This document shows positions 40,488-49,933 of a stretch of DNA of 64,000 nt, piece after piece; within the stretch, counting starts at the first letter, position 1, and the number at the start of each line of letters is the position of its first letter. The position numbers and the translations under genes are program-made. The DNA is from Burkholderia vietnamiensis LMG 10929 (GTDB taxonomy: Bacteria; Pseudomonadota; Gammaproteobacteria; Burkholderiales; Burkholderiaceae). The notes beneath the pieces are model-generated. The model saw nothing but the letters and a program-made list of their open reading frames with translations, was not told the origin of the DNA and did not search any database. The DNA lies in the NCBI RefSeq assembly GCF_000959445.1, contig NZ_CP009631.1:1054001-1118000 (forward strand). The letters run 5' to 3'.

Positions 40488-41132
40488 ATGAACGTTCATA
40501 CGCAGAAATCGCTGATCGCCGGCCCGGTCGGCCAGATCGAAATCGCGGTCGACCTGCCCGACGCCGTGCGCGAGCGCAGCGCCGCGCCGCGCGGCATCGC
40601 GCTCGTCGCGCACCCGCATCCGCTGTTCGGCGGCACGATGGACAACAAGGTCGCGCAGACGCTCGCGCGCACGCTGGTCCAGCTGAACTACGTGGTGTAC
40701 CGGTCGAACTTCCGCGGCGTCGGCGCGACCGAGGGCGTGCACGACAACGGCATCGGCGAGGCCGACGACCTGCTCGCGGTGCTCGCGCACATGCGCGCGC
40801 AGCCGGGCCTCGCGGAGCTGCCGCTGGTGCTCGCCGGGTTCTCGTTCGGCACCTTCGTGCTGTCGCATGTCGGCAAGCGGCTGCGCGACGCGGGCGAGGC
40901 GATCGAGCGGATGGTGTTCGTCGGCACCGCGGCGAGCCGCTGGCAGGTGGCCGAGGTGCCGGAAAACACGCTCGTGATCCACGGCGAAACCGACGACACC
41001 GTGCCGATCGGATCGGTCTACGACTGGGCGCGGCCGCAGGAGCTGCCGGTCGTCGTGATCCCCGGCGCCGAGCATTTCTTCCATCGCAAGCTGCACGTGC
41101 TCAAGCGCATCATCGTCGACGCGTGGCGTTGA
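40488..41132 (+). CDS. Alpha/beta hydrolase (YsgA/CocE-like short form)
   Basis: Cytosolic serine hydrolase of 214 residues. HPHPLFGGTMDNKV near residue 42 is the conserved oxyanion-side motif of this group. The nucleophile is Ser119 in GFSFG. The acid is the aspartate in HGETDDTVPI, and the histidine is in GAEHFFHRK. The substrate is unknown. It forms a tight two-gene unit with the ferredoxin gene, a conserved-looking pair in Burkholderia (inference). Confidence 0.85.
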   Translation: MNVHTQKSLIAGPVGQIEIAVDLPDAVRERSAAPRGIALVAHPHPLFGGTMDNKVAQTLARTLVQLNYVVYRSNFRGVGATEGVHDNGIGEADDLLAVLAHMRAQPGLAELPLVLAGFSFGTFVLSHVGKRLRDAGEAIERMVFVGTAASRWQVAEVPENTLVIHGETDDTVPIGSVYDWARPQELPVVVIPGAEHFFHRKLHVLKRIIVDAWR

Positions 41133-41243
41133 GCGGTTGAACCGAACCGGCCGCGATGTCTCGCGGCTGGGTTGTCGGGTTCTTGGGTTGCCGTCCGACG
41201 GATCGACTGCCCGGTAGTCTTGCGGCTCGACAGAGCGATGGGC

Positions 41244-41387
41244 AGCCGTACAGTCGTACAGCCGTACAGAGCGAGAGTCCGATAGCTCGATGGCTCGATG
41301 GATCGACGGATCGACGGCTTGTCAGATCGACAGATCGACAGATCGACGGCTCGCCCGACCGACAGGGCGACAGCCGGGCAGGGCAAT
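41244..41387. repeat. 8-bp tandem repeat array, about 18 units
   Basis: Eighteen imperfect octamers in unbroken phase: agccgtac/agtcgtac/agccgtac at the left end, then agctcgat, ggctcgat, ggatcgac (two) and agatcgac (three in a row at 41324-41347), drifting to agggcgac and agccgggc at the right. The consensus is close to aGatCGAc. Typical of a slippage-prone VNTR. Confidence 0.9.
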
Positions 41388-41409
41388 AGAACGACCGCCC
41401 GTCTACGAG

Positions 41410-41463
41410 CCCGCCCCCGCACATCCCCATCCCGCACACCCCCGCCCCGCACCACCCACCCCC
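41410..41463 (-). other. G-quadruplex-forming sequence
   Basis: On the minus strand there are eight runs of three to five G separated by loops of 1, 6, 1, 5, 2, 6 and 1 bases. This meets the G3+N1-7 rule twice over, so two stacked quadruplexes could form. On the plus strand the block is almost free of G, a strong strand asymmetry. Confidence 0.75.
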
Positions 41464-41641
41464 GCCGCCACGCTTCGAAATCCGAACGGCCGCGCAACTT
41501 GCACGCCGCCTGCACGCGCCTTTCGCGCGGCTTCGACGACGCTTGCCCGCTACGCAGCCGCGCTATCCTGCGCGAGCCGATGTGCGCCGACTTGCCGCCC
41601 GACTCGACGCCCGGTTCGCGAAAACGCCGTTCGCGGCCACG

Positions 41642-41647
41642 TATAAT
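41642..41647 (+). promoter_or_regulatory. TATAAT -10 element of the D,D-carboxypeptidase gene
   Basis: Perfect TATAAT 225 bp upstream of the chosen ATG, so the leader would be about 220 nt. The -35 region is not recognisable. Confidence 0.5.
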
Positions 41648-41872
41648 GGCCGCATTTCGCGTCGCCGGCGGCCCGGCTGGCCCATGCGGCGCTCGTTTCT
41701 CCGCCGCTGCGCCCGCTCGCGCGCGGCCGCGAACCGAACGCGTCCGCACGAGTCCAACCGCCGCGTTTCGCGCCGTCCGACGCAGTCGGGCGCATGCCCG
41801 GAACGCCCGCCGCCTTGCCGTTCAACCGTGCGCATTTCGCGCCGCACTTTCTGCCATCAGCCTGAATCGATC

Positions 41873-43186
41873 ATGCGTCTGTCTTCCCAAGGCCTCAAGT
41901 CTCTCGCTTCTTCCATCGCCTTCGGCACCGCCGCGCGCAACGTCGCGCTGGGCGTGATGCTGCCCGTCGCGCTCGCGTCGACGATCGTCGTCGCCGAGGC
42001 GAAGCCGGCCGCCAAGGCCCGTGCCGCGCATGCCGCGCCGGCCGCCGCCGAGCAGTCCACCGGCGCGCCCGCGACCTTCATGCCGGGCGCGGTGCCGCCG
42101 CCGGGCGTGAACGCGCGCTCGTGGGTGCTCGTCGATGCGACCAGCAACACGGTGCTGGCATCCGGCAACGCCGACGAACGCGTCGAGCCCGCATCGCTCA
42201 CCAAGCTGATGACGGCCTACCTCGTGTTCGAAGCGCTCGACAAGAAGAAGATCTCGATGGAGCAGATCGTCACGCCGAGCGAGGCGGTACGCCGCGTCGG
42301 CCGCGACGAGTCGCGCATGTTCATCGAGGCGAACAAGCCGGTGTCGGTGCACGACCTCGTCTACGGGATGATCATCCAGTCGGGCAACGACGCGGCGATC
42401 GCGCTGGCCGAACTGGTCGGCGGCAGCGAAGGGCAGTTCGTCACGCTGATGAACGACGAGGCGCAGCGCCTCGGCATGAAGGGCACGCACTTCGCCGACG
42501 TGAACGGCATGCCCGACCCGAACCACTACACGACGGCCGGCGACCTCGCGAAGCTGTCCGCGCACCTGATCCGCGATTTTCCGCAGTACTACGGGATCTT
42601 CTCGGAGAAGGAATTCAAGTACAACAACATCCGCCAGGGCAACCGCAACCGCCTGCTGTGGCTCGACCCGACCGTCGACGGCCTGAAGACCGGCCATACG
42701 CAAGCGGCCGGCTACTGCCTGATCGCGTCGGCCAAGCGCGCGATTCCGGGCGTCGACGGCCAGCGCCGCCTCGTGTCGGTGATGATGGGCGAGCCGAAGG
42801 AGGGCGACCGCACCGCCGACAGCATGAAGATGCTGAACTACGGCTATAGCGCGTTCGACTCGGTGCGTCTGTTCAAGGGCGGCCAGGCGATGTCGACGCC
42901 GCGCATCTACAAGGGCAAGGCCAACACCGTGCAGGTCGGCGTGAAGGGCGACCAGTGGGTGACGGTGCCGCGCGGCTTCGGCGACAAGGTGAAGACGGAA
43001 GTCGACGTCAACGCGCCGCTGATCGCGCCGCTCGCCGAAGGCCAGCAGGTCGGCACGGTGAAGATCGTCGCCGACGGCAAGGCGCTGTCGGAATTCCCGA
43101 TCGTCGCGCTGCAGGCGGTGCCGGAAGCCGGCATCTTCGGCCGCATCTGGGACTCGATCCTGCTGATGTTCAGCAAGAAGAAGTAA
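41873..43186 (+). CDS. dacC: D-alanyl-D-alanine carboxypeptidase (PBP5/6 family)
   Basis: Penicillin-binding protein that trims the terminal D-Ala from peptidoglycan stem peptides in the periplasm; 437 residues. The three active-site motifs are Ser108-Leu-Thr-Lys111, Ser168-Gly-Asn170 and Lys270-Thr-Gly272. An N-terminal hydrophobic export segment lies at about 24-42. The C-terminal PBP5 beta domain is followed by an amphipathic membrane anchor (FGRIWDSILLMFSKKK). The start at MRLSSQGLK avoids an Arg-rich upstream frame that spans the promoter. The dac letter (A or C) is not certain. It precedes D-amino-acid aminotransferase, consistent with D-Ala recycling. Confidence 0.93.
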   Translation: MRLSSQGLKSLASSIAFGTAARNVALGVMLPVALASTIVVAEAKPAAKARAAHAAPAAAEQSTGAPATFMPGAVPPPGVNARSWVLVDATSNTVLASGNADERVEPASLTKLMTAYLVFEALDKKKISMEQIVTPSEAVRRVGRDESRMFIEANKPVSVHDLVYGMIIQSGNDAAIALAELVGGSEGQFVTLMNDEAQRLGMKGTHFADVNGMPDPNHYTTAGDLAKLSAHLIRDFPQYYGIFSEKEFKYNNIRQGNRNRLLWLDPTVDGLKTGHTQAAGYCLIASAKRAIPGVDGQRRLVSVMMGEPKEGDRTADSMKMLNYGYSAFDSVRLFKGGQAMSTPRIYKGKANTVQVGVKGDQWVTVPRGFGDKVKTEVDVNAPLIAPLAEGQQVGTVKIVADGKALSEFPIVALQAVPEAGIFGRIWDSILLMFSKKK

Positions 43187-43234
43187 GCGCGACGGGCCTT
43201 TGTTTCCACGACTTCATCCCCATCTGATATCGCC

Positions 43235-44161
43235 ATGAGCCAAGCCGAATTCGAACCGATCGTGTACCTCAGCGTGTCGTCGCAGGAGGAGCTGGTGCCG
43301 CTGTCGCAAGCGCGCGTGCCGGTGCTCGACCGCGGGTTCATCTTCGGCGACGGCGTGTATGAAGTCGTGCCCGTCTACGCGCACGACGGCGCGCACGTGC
43401 CGTTCCGGATCGATCAGCATCTGGAGCGGCTCGCGCGCAGCCTGAAGAAGATCGGCATCGACGATCCGCACGACGCGCCCGGCTGGCGCGCGCTGATCGA
43501 GCGCGTGGTCGAGGCGAACGCGCCCGGCCTCGGCGACGGCCATGCGCTCGTCTACCTGCAGGTCACGCGCGGCGTCGCGAAGCGCGGCCATGCGTTCCCG
43601 GCGCACGCGGTGCCCACCGTGTTCGCGATGACGAGCCCGCTGCGCCTGCCGTCGGCGGACGAGCGCGCGCGCGGCGTGCGCTGCGTGACGGCCGAGGATC
43701 GCCGCTGGCTGCATTGCGACATCAAGTCGATCTCGCTGCTCGGCAACGTGCTGATGGCGCAGCATGCGGCGGAGCGCGACGCGTTCGAGACGATTCAGTT
43801 GCGCGACGGCAACGTGACCGAAGGATCGTCGTCGAACGTCTGGATCGTGAAGAACGGCGAGCTGTTCGCGCCGCCGCGCAGCAACAGGATTCTCGAAGGC
43901 ATCCGCTACGCGCTGCTCGAGCAGCTGGCCGACGAATGCGAAGTGCGGTTCGTCGCGCGCGAGATCAGCGAGGTCGAGCTGCGCGCGGCGGACGAGATCA
44001 TGCTCACGTCGGCCACGAAGGAAATCCTGCCCGTCACGTCGCTCGACGACCTGCCGGTCCACGGCGGCACGCCTGGGCCGGTATTCGCGGCGTTGTACGA
44101 CGCGTACCAGCGCGCGAAGGCGCGCGAGTTTGAACAGTTTGACCTAACCCGGAGAAAGTGA
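43235..44161 (+). CDS. dat: D-amino-acid aminotransferase
   Basis: Class IV PLP aminotransferase of 308 residues that interconverts D-alanine and other D-amino acids with 2-oxo acids. LDRGFIFGDGVYEVVPVY at about 29-46 is the Dat signature. The PLP lysine lies in HCDIKSISLLGNVLM. NVTEGSSSNVWIVKNG and LTSATKEILPVTSLDD (phosphate cup) follow. Located between a D,D-carboxypeptidase that releases D-Ala and DUF493, so reuse of cell-wall D-Ala is a likely role. Confidence 0.92.
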   Translation: MSQAEFEPIVYLSVSSQEELVPLSQARVPVLDRGFIFGDGVYEVVPVYAHDGAHVPFRIDQHLERLARSLKKIGIDDPHDAPGWRALIERVVEANAPGLGDGHALVYLQVTRGVAKRGHAFPAHAVPTVFAMTSPLRLPSADERARGVRCVTAEDRRWLHCDIKSISLLGNVLMAQHAAERDAFETIQLRDGNVTEGSSSNVWIVKNGELFAPPRSNRILEGIRYALLEQLADECEVRFVAREISEVELRAADEIMLTSATKEILPVTSLDDLPVHGGTPGPVFAALYDAYQRAKAREFEQFDLTRRK

Positions 44162-44469
44162 TGAGCGAACCGACCAAAACCATCGAGGTAACCGGCGCGA
44201 TCGATGCGCGGAAGGAGTCGCTGCTCGAGTTTCCGTGCGATTTCCCGATCAAGATCATGGGCAAGGCGCACCCGGAGTTCAAGGACACGATCTTCAAGGT
44301 CGTGTCCGTGCATGACAACGAGATCGACGTCGAGAAGATCGAGGAGCGCGCATCGAGCGGCGGCAACTACACGGGCCTGACGATCACCGTGCGCGCCACG
44401 AGCCAGGCGCAGCTCGACGACATCTACCGTGCGCTGACCGGCCATCCGATGGTCAAGGTCGTGCTGTGA
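44161..44469 (+). CDS. ybeD: YbeD/DUF493 family protein
   Basis: Small regulatory-type protein of 102 residues with the ACT-like DUF493 fold. LLEFPCDFPIKIMGKAHPEF is the family opening, and YTGLTITVRATSQAQLDDIYRALTGHPMVKVVL ends it. The ATG overlaps the dat stop and has GGAG six bases upstream; a GTG one codon earlier is less likely. In many proteobacteria this gene directly precedes lipB-lipA. Here a LysR and a DUF2917 gene lie between. Confidence 0.92.
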   Translation: MSEPTKTIEVTGAIDARKESLLEFPCDFPIKIMGKAHPEFKDTIFKVVSVHDNEIDVEKIEERASSGGNYTGLTITVRATSQAQLDDIYRALTGHPMVKVVL

Positions 44470-44500
44470 CGATGCGCGTGCGCATTCTCGTTCGCGCGCC

Positions 44501-45472
44501 CTAAGCGCTGCCCGTCCTTTCCTGCGCGCGCGCGGCGGGGAGCGCACTCGCCGCGTGCCGCGCGTCCAGTTCGTCGCAGCGCCGCCGGTATTCGGCGACT
44601 TCCTGCAGCAGCCACGCCCTGAACGCCTGCACGCGCGGCGTGGCGATCAGCGGCGGCGGACACACGAAAAAGTAGTGCCACGGGCTCGGCCCGGCGATGT
44701 CGAACAGCCGCACCAGCCGCCCGGCGAGCAGATCGTCCACCGCGAGCGAACGGCGCACCAGCGCGATGCCCTGGCCCTCGATCGCGGCCAGCAGCAGGTT
44801 CGACGAATCCTGATACAGAATTCCCCGCTTCGGCTCGGTCAGCGTATCGAGCCCGGCCGCGTTGAACCACGGCCGCCACAGCTCGTCGTCCGAGCGCAGC
44901 AGCCGGTAGTGCGCGAGATCGGCGGGCGTCTGCGGCAGCTTGCCGCCGTTCAGCGTCGGCGAGCATGCGGGAAAAAACACCTCTTCGAACAGCGGCTCGA
45001 CATGCAACCCCGGATAGTTGCCGGAGCCGAAGCGGATCGCGAGATCGACGTCGTCGCGCGCGAAATCGGTCAGCGAGTTGGTCGACTGCAGCTCGACGTC
45101 GATTTCCGGATGCCGCTCGATGAACGTGCCGATGCGCGGCGTGATGAAGCGCGCGGCGAACGACGACAGCATCGACACCACCAGCCGCCGTCCGCGGTCG
45201 CTCGCGCGCACGTCGCGGGTCGCGTCGGCGATCACCATCAGCGCGGCGCGCACCTGCTGCGCATAGCGCATCCCGGCGTCGGTCAGGCACAGCCGCTTGC
45301 CGTTGCGCGTGAACAACTGCACGCCGAGCTCGTCCTCGAGCGCGCGCACCTGGTGGCTGACCGCGCCGTGCGTGACGTACAGCTCGTCGGCGGCGCGGGA
45401 GAAATTCTCGTGACGGGCGGCGGCTTCGAACGCGCGGATCGCGTTCAGCGCGGGCAGCTGGCGGAGGTCCAT
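44501..45472 (-). CDS. LysR-type transcriptional regulator (GcvA-like)
   Basis: DNA-binding regulator of 323 residues. The winged HTH is at about 6-65 ([42 protein letters not shown]), whose sequence is typical of the GcvA subgroup. An effector-binding domain follows ([31 protein letters not shown]). Divergent from a DUF2917 gene, 102 bp apart. LysR proteins usually control the divergent neighbour and themselves, so the DUF2917 gene is the probable target. Confidence 0.92.
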   Translation of the reverse strand: MDLRQLPALNAIRAFEAAARHENFSRAADELYVTHGAVSHQVRALEDELGVQLFTRNGKRLCLTDAGMRYAQQVRAALMVIADATRDVRASDRGRRLVVSMLSSFAARFITPRIGTFIERHPEIDVELQSTNSLTDFARDDVDLAIRFGSGNYPGLHVEPLFEEVFFPACSPTLNGGKLPQTPADLAHYRLLRSDDELWRPWFNAAGLDTLTEPKRGILYQDSSNLLLAAIEGQGIALVRRSLAVDDLLAGRLVRLFDIAGPSPWHYFFVCPPPLIATPRVQAFRAWLLQEVAEYRRRCDELDARHAASALPAARAQERTGSA

Positions 45473-45477
45473 TTGCT

Positions 45478-45504
45478 AATTTTCCTCACATCGACGTGAA
45501 AATT
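45478..45504. promoter_or_regulatory. Inverted repeat in the LysR / DUF2917 divergent spacer
   Basis: AATTTTC and GAAAATT, 7-bp perfect arms with a 13-bp spacer, five bases before the LysR start. The layout suits LysR autoregulation. A second CTAC-N4-GTAG repeat lies at 45533-45544, nearer to the DUF2917 gene. Confidence 0.5.
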
Positions 45505-45574
45505 GGTCGTTTGGTCGGGCGCCCCTGGATGACTACGATTGTAGCCATCGAAGCATTTATTGGCGGAGACGATC

Positions 45575-45901
45575 ATGCAAGAAATTTCCTCAAGCATCAC
45601 GTTCGAAATCCCCGCGGGCGAAACCGTGCCGATGAAGGTGCAACGCAGCACGCGCCTGACGGTGCAGCGCGGGCCGTTGTGGGCGACGCGCAGCAACGAC
45701 GTCGAAGACTACTTCCTGGTGGACGGCGAGACGCTGCGGCTGCGCCGCGGCGAGCGCCTGTGGCTGAGCGCGGAAAGCGCGCAGGGCGCGTACGTCGCGT
45801 TCTCGGTGTCGCGCCCGGCGGCCGAGGTCGCGCGCGGTGCGCTCGCGCGGCTGCGCGAGCGCGTGAGCGCGTTGCTCCACGACGGCTGGCGCACCGTCTG
45901 A
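45575..45901 (+). CDS. DUF2917 domain protein
   Basis: Small cytosolic protein of 108 residues, predicted all-beta, cupin-like ([58 protein letters not shown]). The DUF2917 family has no known function. The ATG is preceded by GGAG at a good distance; a TTG five codons earlier is less likely. Divergent from a LysR regulator that is probably its controller. Confidence 0.8.
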   Translation: MQEISSSITFEIPAGETVPMKVQRSTRLTVQRGPLWATRSNDVEDYFLVDGETLRLRRGERLWLSAESAQGAYVAFSVSRPAAEVARGALARLRERVSALLHDGWRTV

Positions 45902-45984
45902 CGCGGCTTTCGTCGGACGGATGCGTGCGATCCGTCCCCTTCCGCTGCCGGCGGGACCGGTGGGTTTTCGGTAAACTACCGTCC

Positions 45985-46740
45985 ATGTCCGTCTCGCCGG
46001 TTGCCATCGTGTCCACGCCCGTCGCTGTTTCCGCATCGCCCGCCGGCTCGCCGGCTCAGCACGACGCGCCGCTCACCGTGCGCTGGCGCGGCACCGAGGC
46101 ATACCAGACCAGCTTCGACGCGATGCGCGCGTTCACCGATGCACGCACCGCCGAGACCCCCGACGAGATCTGGATCGTCGAGCATCCGCCCGTCTACACG
46201 CTCGGCCAGGCCGGCGACCCGGCCCATCTGCTGGTGGCCGACAGCGGCGTGCCGCTCGTGAAGGTCGACCGCGGCGGGCAAATCACCTATCACGGCCCCG
46301 GCCAGATCGTCGCCTACCTGCTGCTCGACTTGCGCCGGCGCAAGCTGATGGTCCGCACGCTGGTGACGCGGATCGAAGAGGCCGTGATCGAAACCCTCGC
46401 GGCGTATAATCTCGCTTCGGTCCGCAAGGCGGGCGCGCCCGGCATCTACGTGGCATCCGGCGTGCACGAGGGCGCGAAGATCGCGGCCCTCGGCCTGAAG
46501 ATCCGCAACGGCTGCAGCTATCACGGGCTGAGCCTGAACGTGAAGATGGATCTGCGCCCGTTTCTCGCGATCAACCCGTGCGGCTATGCCGGACTGGAAA
46601 CCGTCGACATGGCGAGCCTCGAGGTTGCCGCCGACTGGAACGACGTCGCCCGCACGCTGGTCGGGCGCCTGATCGCCAACCTCGACGGCGCATCCGCGGC
46701 CGCCGACAAGCCGCACGCACTGGAACATTCGAATGACTGA
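45985..46740 (+). CDS. lipB: Octanoyl-[ACP]:protein N-octanoyltransferase LipB
   Basis: Moves octanoate from acyl carrier protein to lipoyl domains, the first step of lipoate assembly. The protein has 251 residues. [25 protein letters not shown] is the substrate loop, [12 protein letters not shown] carries the conserved lysine region, and the nucleophilic cysteine lies in [15 protein letters not shown]. The N-terminal 30 residues are an unusual Ser/Ala/Pro-rich extension. Overlaps lipA by 8 bp. A -10-like TAAACT about 10 bp upstream of the ATG suggests a short leader. Confidence 0.95.
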   Translation: MSVSPVAIVSTPVAVSASPAGSPAQHDAPLTVRWRGTEAYQTSFDAMRAFTDARTAETPDEIWIVEHPPVYTLGQAGDPAHLLVADSGVPLVKVDRGGQITYHGPGQIVAYLLLDLRRRKLMVRTLVTRIEEAVIETLAAYNLASVRKAGAPGIYVASGVHEGAKIAALGLKIRNGCSYHGLSLNVKMDLRPFLAINPCGYAGLETVDMASLEVAADWNDVARTLVGRLIANLDGASAAADKPHALEHSND

Positions 46741-47725
46741 CGTTACCGCTTCCCCCGCCCCGGCCGATCCGGCCGCGACCCCTGCCTACGATCCCACCGC
46801 CAAGCAGAAGGCGCAGGCGAAGACGGCGCGCATCCCGATCAAGGTCATTCCGATCGAGAAGCTGAAGAAGCCCGAGTGGATCCGCGTGAAGGCGGCCACC
46901 GGCAGCTCGCGCTTCAACGAGATCAAGACGATCCTGCGCGAGCACAACCTGCATACCGTGTGCGAGGAAGCGAGCTGCCCGAACATCGGCGAATGCTTCG
47001 GCAAGGGCACCGCGACGTTCATGATCATGGGCGACAAGTGCACGCGCCGCTGCCCGTTCTGCGACGTCGGCCACGGCCGTCCCGATCCGCTCGACGCTGA
47101 TGAGCCGAAGAACCTCGCCCGCACGATCGCCGCGCTCAAGCTCAAGTACGTGGTGATCACGAGCGTCGACCGCGACGACCTGCGCGACGGCGGCGCCGCC
47201 CACTTCGTCGAGTGCATCCGCGAAACGCGAGCGCAGTCGCCGGACACGCGCATCGAGATCCTGACGCCGGACTTCCGCGGCCGTCTCGATCGCGCGATCT
47301 CGATCCTGAACGCCGCACCGCCCGACGTGATGAACCACAACCTCGAAACGGTGCCGCGCCTGTACAAGGAAGCGCGCCCGGGCTCGGACTACGCGCATTC
47401 GCTGAAGCTGCTGAAGGACTTCAAGGCGCTGCATCCGGACGTCGCGACCAAGTCGGGCCTGATGGTCGGCCTCGGCGAGACCGAAGAGGAAATCCTGCAG
47501 GTGATGCGCGACCTGCGCGCGCACGACGTCGACATGCTGACGATCGGCCAGTATCTGCAGCCGTCGGAGCACCATCTGCCGGTGCGTGCATACGTGCACC
47601 CGGATACCTTCAAGATGTACGAGGAAGAAGCGTACAAGATGGGCTTCACGCACGCGGCCGTCGGCGCGATGGTGCGCTCGAGCTATCACGCCGATCTGCA
47701 GGCGCATGGGGCCGGCGTGGTCTGA
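46733..47725 (+). CDS. lipA: Lipoyl synthase LipA
   Basis: Radical-SAM enzyme that inserts two sulfurs into octanoyl chains to make lipoyl groups for pyruvate and 2-oxoglutarate dehydrogenases and the glycine cleavage system. The protein has 330 residues. The auxiliary cluster cysteines are in [12 protein letters not shown] and the radical-SAM CxxxCxxC in [35 protein letters not shown] and the C-terminal RSSY motif (MVRSSYHAD) are present. Followed by a strong terminator. Confidence 0.97.
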   Translation: MTDVTASPAPADPAATPAYDPTAKQKAQAKTARIPIKVIPIEKLKKPEWIRVKAATGSSRFNEIKTILREHNLHTVCEEASCPNIGECFGKGTATFMIMGDKCTRRCPFCDVGHGRPDPLDADEPKNLARTIAALKLKYVVITSVDRDDLRDGGAAHFVECIRETRAQSPDTRIEILTPDFRGRLDRAISILNAAPPDVMNHNLETVPRLYKEARPGSDYAHSLKLLKDFKALHPDVATKSGLMVGLGETEEEILQVMRDLRAHDVDMLTIGQYLQPSEHHLPVRAYVHPDTFKMYEEEAYKMGFTHAAVGAMVRSSYHADLQAHGAGVV

Positions 47726-47786
47726 GCGTCGCGTCTTCGCATCATGCGGGCGCCGCAGGTGTGCGCCGCCCGTCATGCAGTCAAAG

Positions 47787-47818
47787 CAAGCCCGCAGCGA
47801 TGCGGGCTTGTTCGTTTT
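47787..47818 (+). terminator. Intrinsic terminator of lipA
   Basis: Perfect 10-bp stem CAAGCCCGCA / TGCGGGCTTG with a GCGA tetraloop, followed by TTCGTTTT, 61 bp after the lipA stop. Confidence 0.9.
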
Positions 47819-47967
47819 GGGGTGCGTTACAGGCACCGGCTGTCCGCGCACGCCGATCGTCGCCCGTGCGGATGCGCGATCCAATCGAACGTGCAAAGCA
47901 AAGCTGAAACGCCGTCGATAGCTTCGCAGGATAAGTTCGCTCCCGCCGCGCGCAAAGCTCGTAAAGT

Positions 47968-48007
47968 CGGCTCTCCCGCAGCAATGCCCGTATTCGAAGG
48001 AGAGCCG
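47968..48007 (+). promoter_or_regulatory. Hairpin hiding the tauA ribosome binding site
   Basis: Perfect 9-bp arms CGGCTCTCC (47968-47976) and GGAGAGCCG (47999-48007) with a 22-base loop. The right arm contains the GGAG Shine-Dalgarno and ends one base before the tauA ATG, so folding would block translation. Confidence 0.6.
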
Positions 48008-48008
48008 C

Positions 48009-49025
48009 ATGTCCCGTTTCAGCTTCATCCGCCGCGCCGTCGTCGCGCTGACCGCCTTTGCCGCGCTCGGCGCGGCGCACGCCGAATCGCGCGAAGTCGT
48101 GATCGCGTACCAGGACATGGTCGTGCCGTGGCGCTACGCGCAGGCGAGCGGTGAAGTCGAGAAGGCGACCGGCTACAAGGTCACGTTCCGCAAGCTCGAC
48201 AGCGGCGCCGACGTGATCCGCGCGCTCGCGTCGGGCTCCGTGCAGCTCGGCGAGGCCGGCTCGAGCCCGATCGCGGCCGGTCTGTCGCAAGGGCTCGACA
48301 TTTCGTTGTTTTGGGTGCTCGACAACATCAACGACGCCGAGGCGCTGGTCGCGCGCAACGGCTCCGGCGTGACCAGCATCGCCGCGCTGAAGGGCCGGAA
48401 GATCGGCGTGCCGTTCGTGTCGACGTCGCACTTTCATACGCTGGTCGCGCTGCAGGCCGCCGGCGTGAACCCGAACGACGTGAAGATCGTCAACCTGCGT
48501 CCGCCGGAAGTCGCGGCCGCGTGGGCGCGCGGCGACATCGACGCGACCTACATCTGGGATCCGGTGCTCGCGAAGGTCAAGCAGTCGGGCACCGTGCTGA
48601 CGACCTCGGGCCAGGTCGCGAAGCAAAGCGGCAAGGCGACCTTCGACGGCTTCGTCGTGAGCCGCAAGTTCGCGCGCGAGAACCCCGAGTTCGTCGCGCG
48701 TTTCGTGAAGGTGCTCGCCGCCGCCGATGCCGATTACCGCGCCCATGCGGCCGCGTGGAAGGTCGGCTCGCCGCAGGTCGCGGCGGTCGCGAAGGTGTCC
48801 GGCGCGAACGCGCAGGACGTGCCGGCCAGCCTCGCGCTGTACGCGTTCCCGACGCCTGCCGAGCAGGCGTCGCCGACGTGGCTCGGCGGCGGCGCGCAGT
48901 CGGGCGCCGCGAAGTCGCTCGCGGCCACCGCCGCATTCCTCAAGACACAGGGCACGATCCAGACGGTGCTGGCCGATTATTCGGTCGGCGTCGATCCGCA
49001 GTTCGTGCAGAAGGCGGCGCGCTGA
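48009..49025 (+). CDS. tauA: Taurine/sulfonate ABC transporter substrate-binding protein
   Basis: Periplasmic binding protein of 338 residues with a signal peptide ending AHA (about residue 25). The mature start REVVIAYQDMVVPWRYAQASGEVEKATGYKV, then GSVQLGEAGSSPIAAGLSQGLDISLFWVLDNINDAEALV and DIDATYIWDPVL, are characteristic of TauA. First gene of tauABC; a hairpin covers its ribosome binding site. The taurine dioxygenase gene tauD is not present downstream, so the substrate could be another sulfonate or desulfonation may be encoded elsewhere. Confidence 0.92.
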   Translation: MSRFSFIRRAVVALTAFAALGAAHAESREVVIAYQDMVVPWRYAQASGEVEKATGYKVTFRKLDSGADVIRALASGSVQLGEAGSSPIAAGLSQGLDISLFWVLDNINDAEALVARNGSGVTSIAALKGRKIGVPFVSTSHFHTLVALQAAGVNPNDVKIVNLRPPEVAAAWARGDIDATYIWDPVLAKVKQSGTVLTTSGQVAKQSGKATFDGFVVSRKFARENPEFVARFVKVLAAADADYRAHAAAWKVGSPQVAAVAKVSGANAQDVPASLALYAFPTPAEQASPTWLGGGAQSGAAKSLAATAAFLKTQGTIQTVLADYSVGVDPQFVQKAAR

Positions 49026-49862
<837 letters not shown>

Positions 49863-49933
49863 TGCAGGAGCTCGCGCGGCACGGCGCGTCCGTCGGGCGC
49901 GTGCGCATCGCCACATTGGACAGGCAGGACGAC

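Larger units (their letters stand above)
41133..41872. other. Long repeat-rich spacer before the D,D-carboxypeptidase gene
   Basis: About 740 bp without a supportable gene. In order it holds an octamer repeat array, a C-rich block that is a strong G-quadruplex motif on the minus strand, and a TATAAT promoter with a leader of about 220 nt. These are listed separately. Confidence 0.6.

Noticed and set aside
41204..41400. Repeat array considered as a CRISPR
   Set aside because: Units are 8 bp in direct contact with no unique spacers, and there are no cas genes.
46405..46410. Perfect TATAAT inside lipB
   Set aside because: It encodes the conserved A-Y-N-L of LipB and has no -35. lipA overlaps lipB and needs no promoter here.
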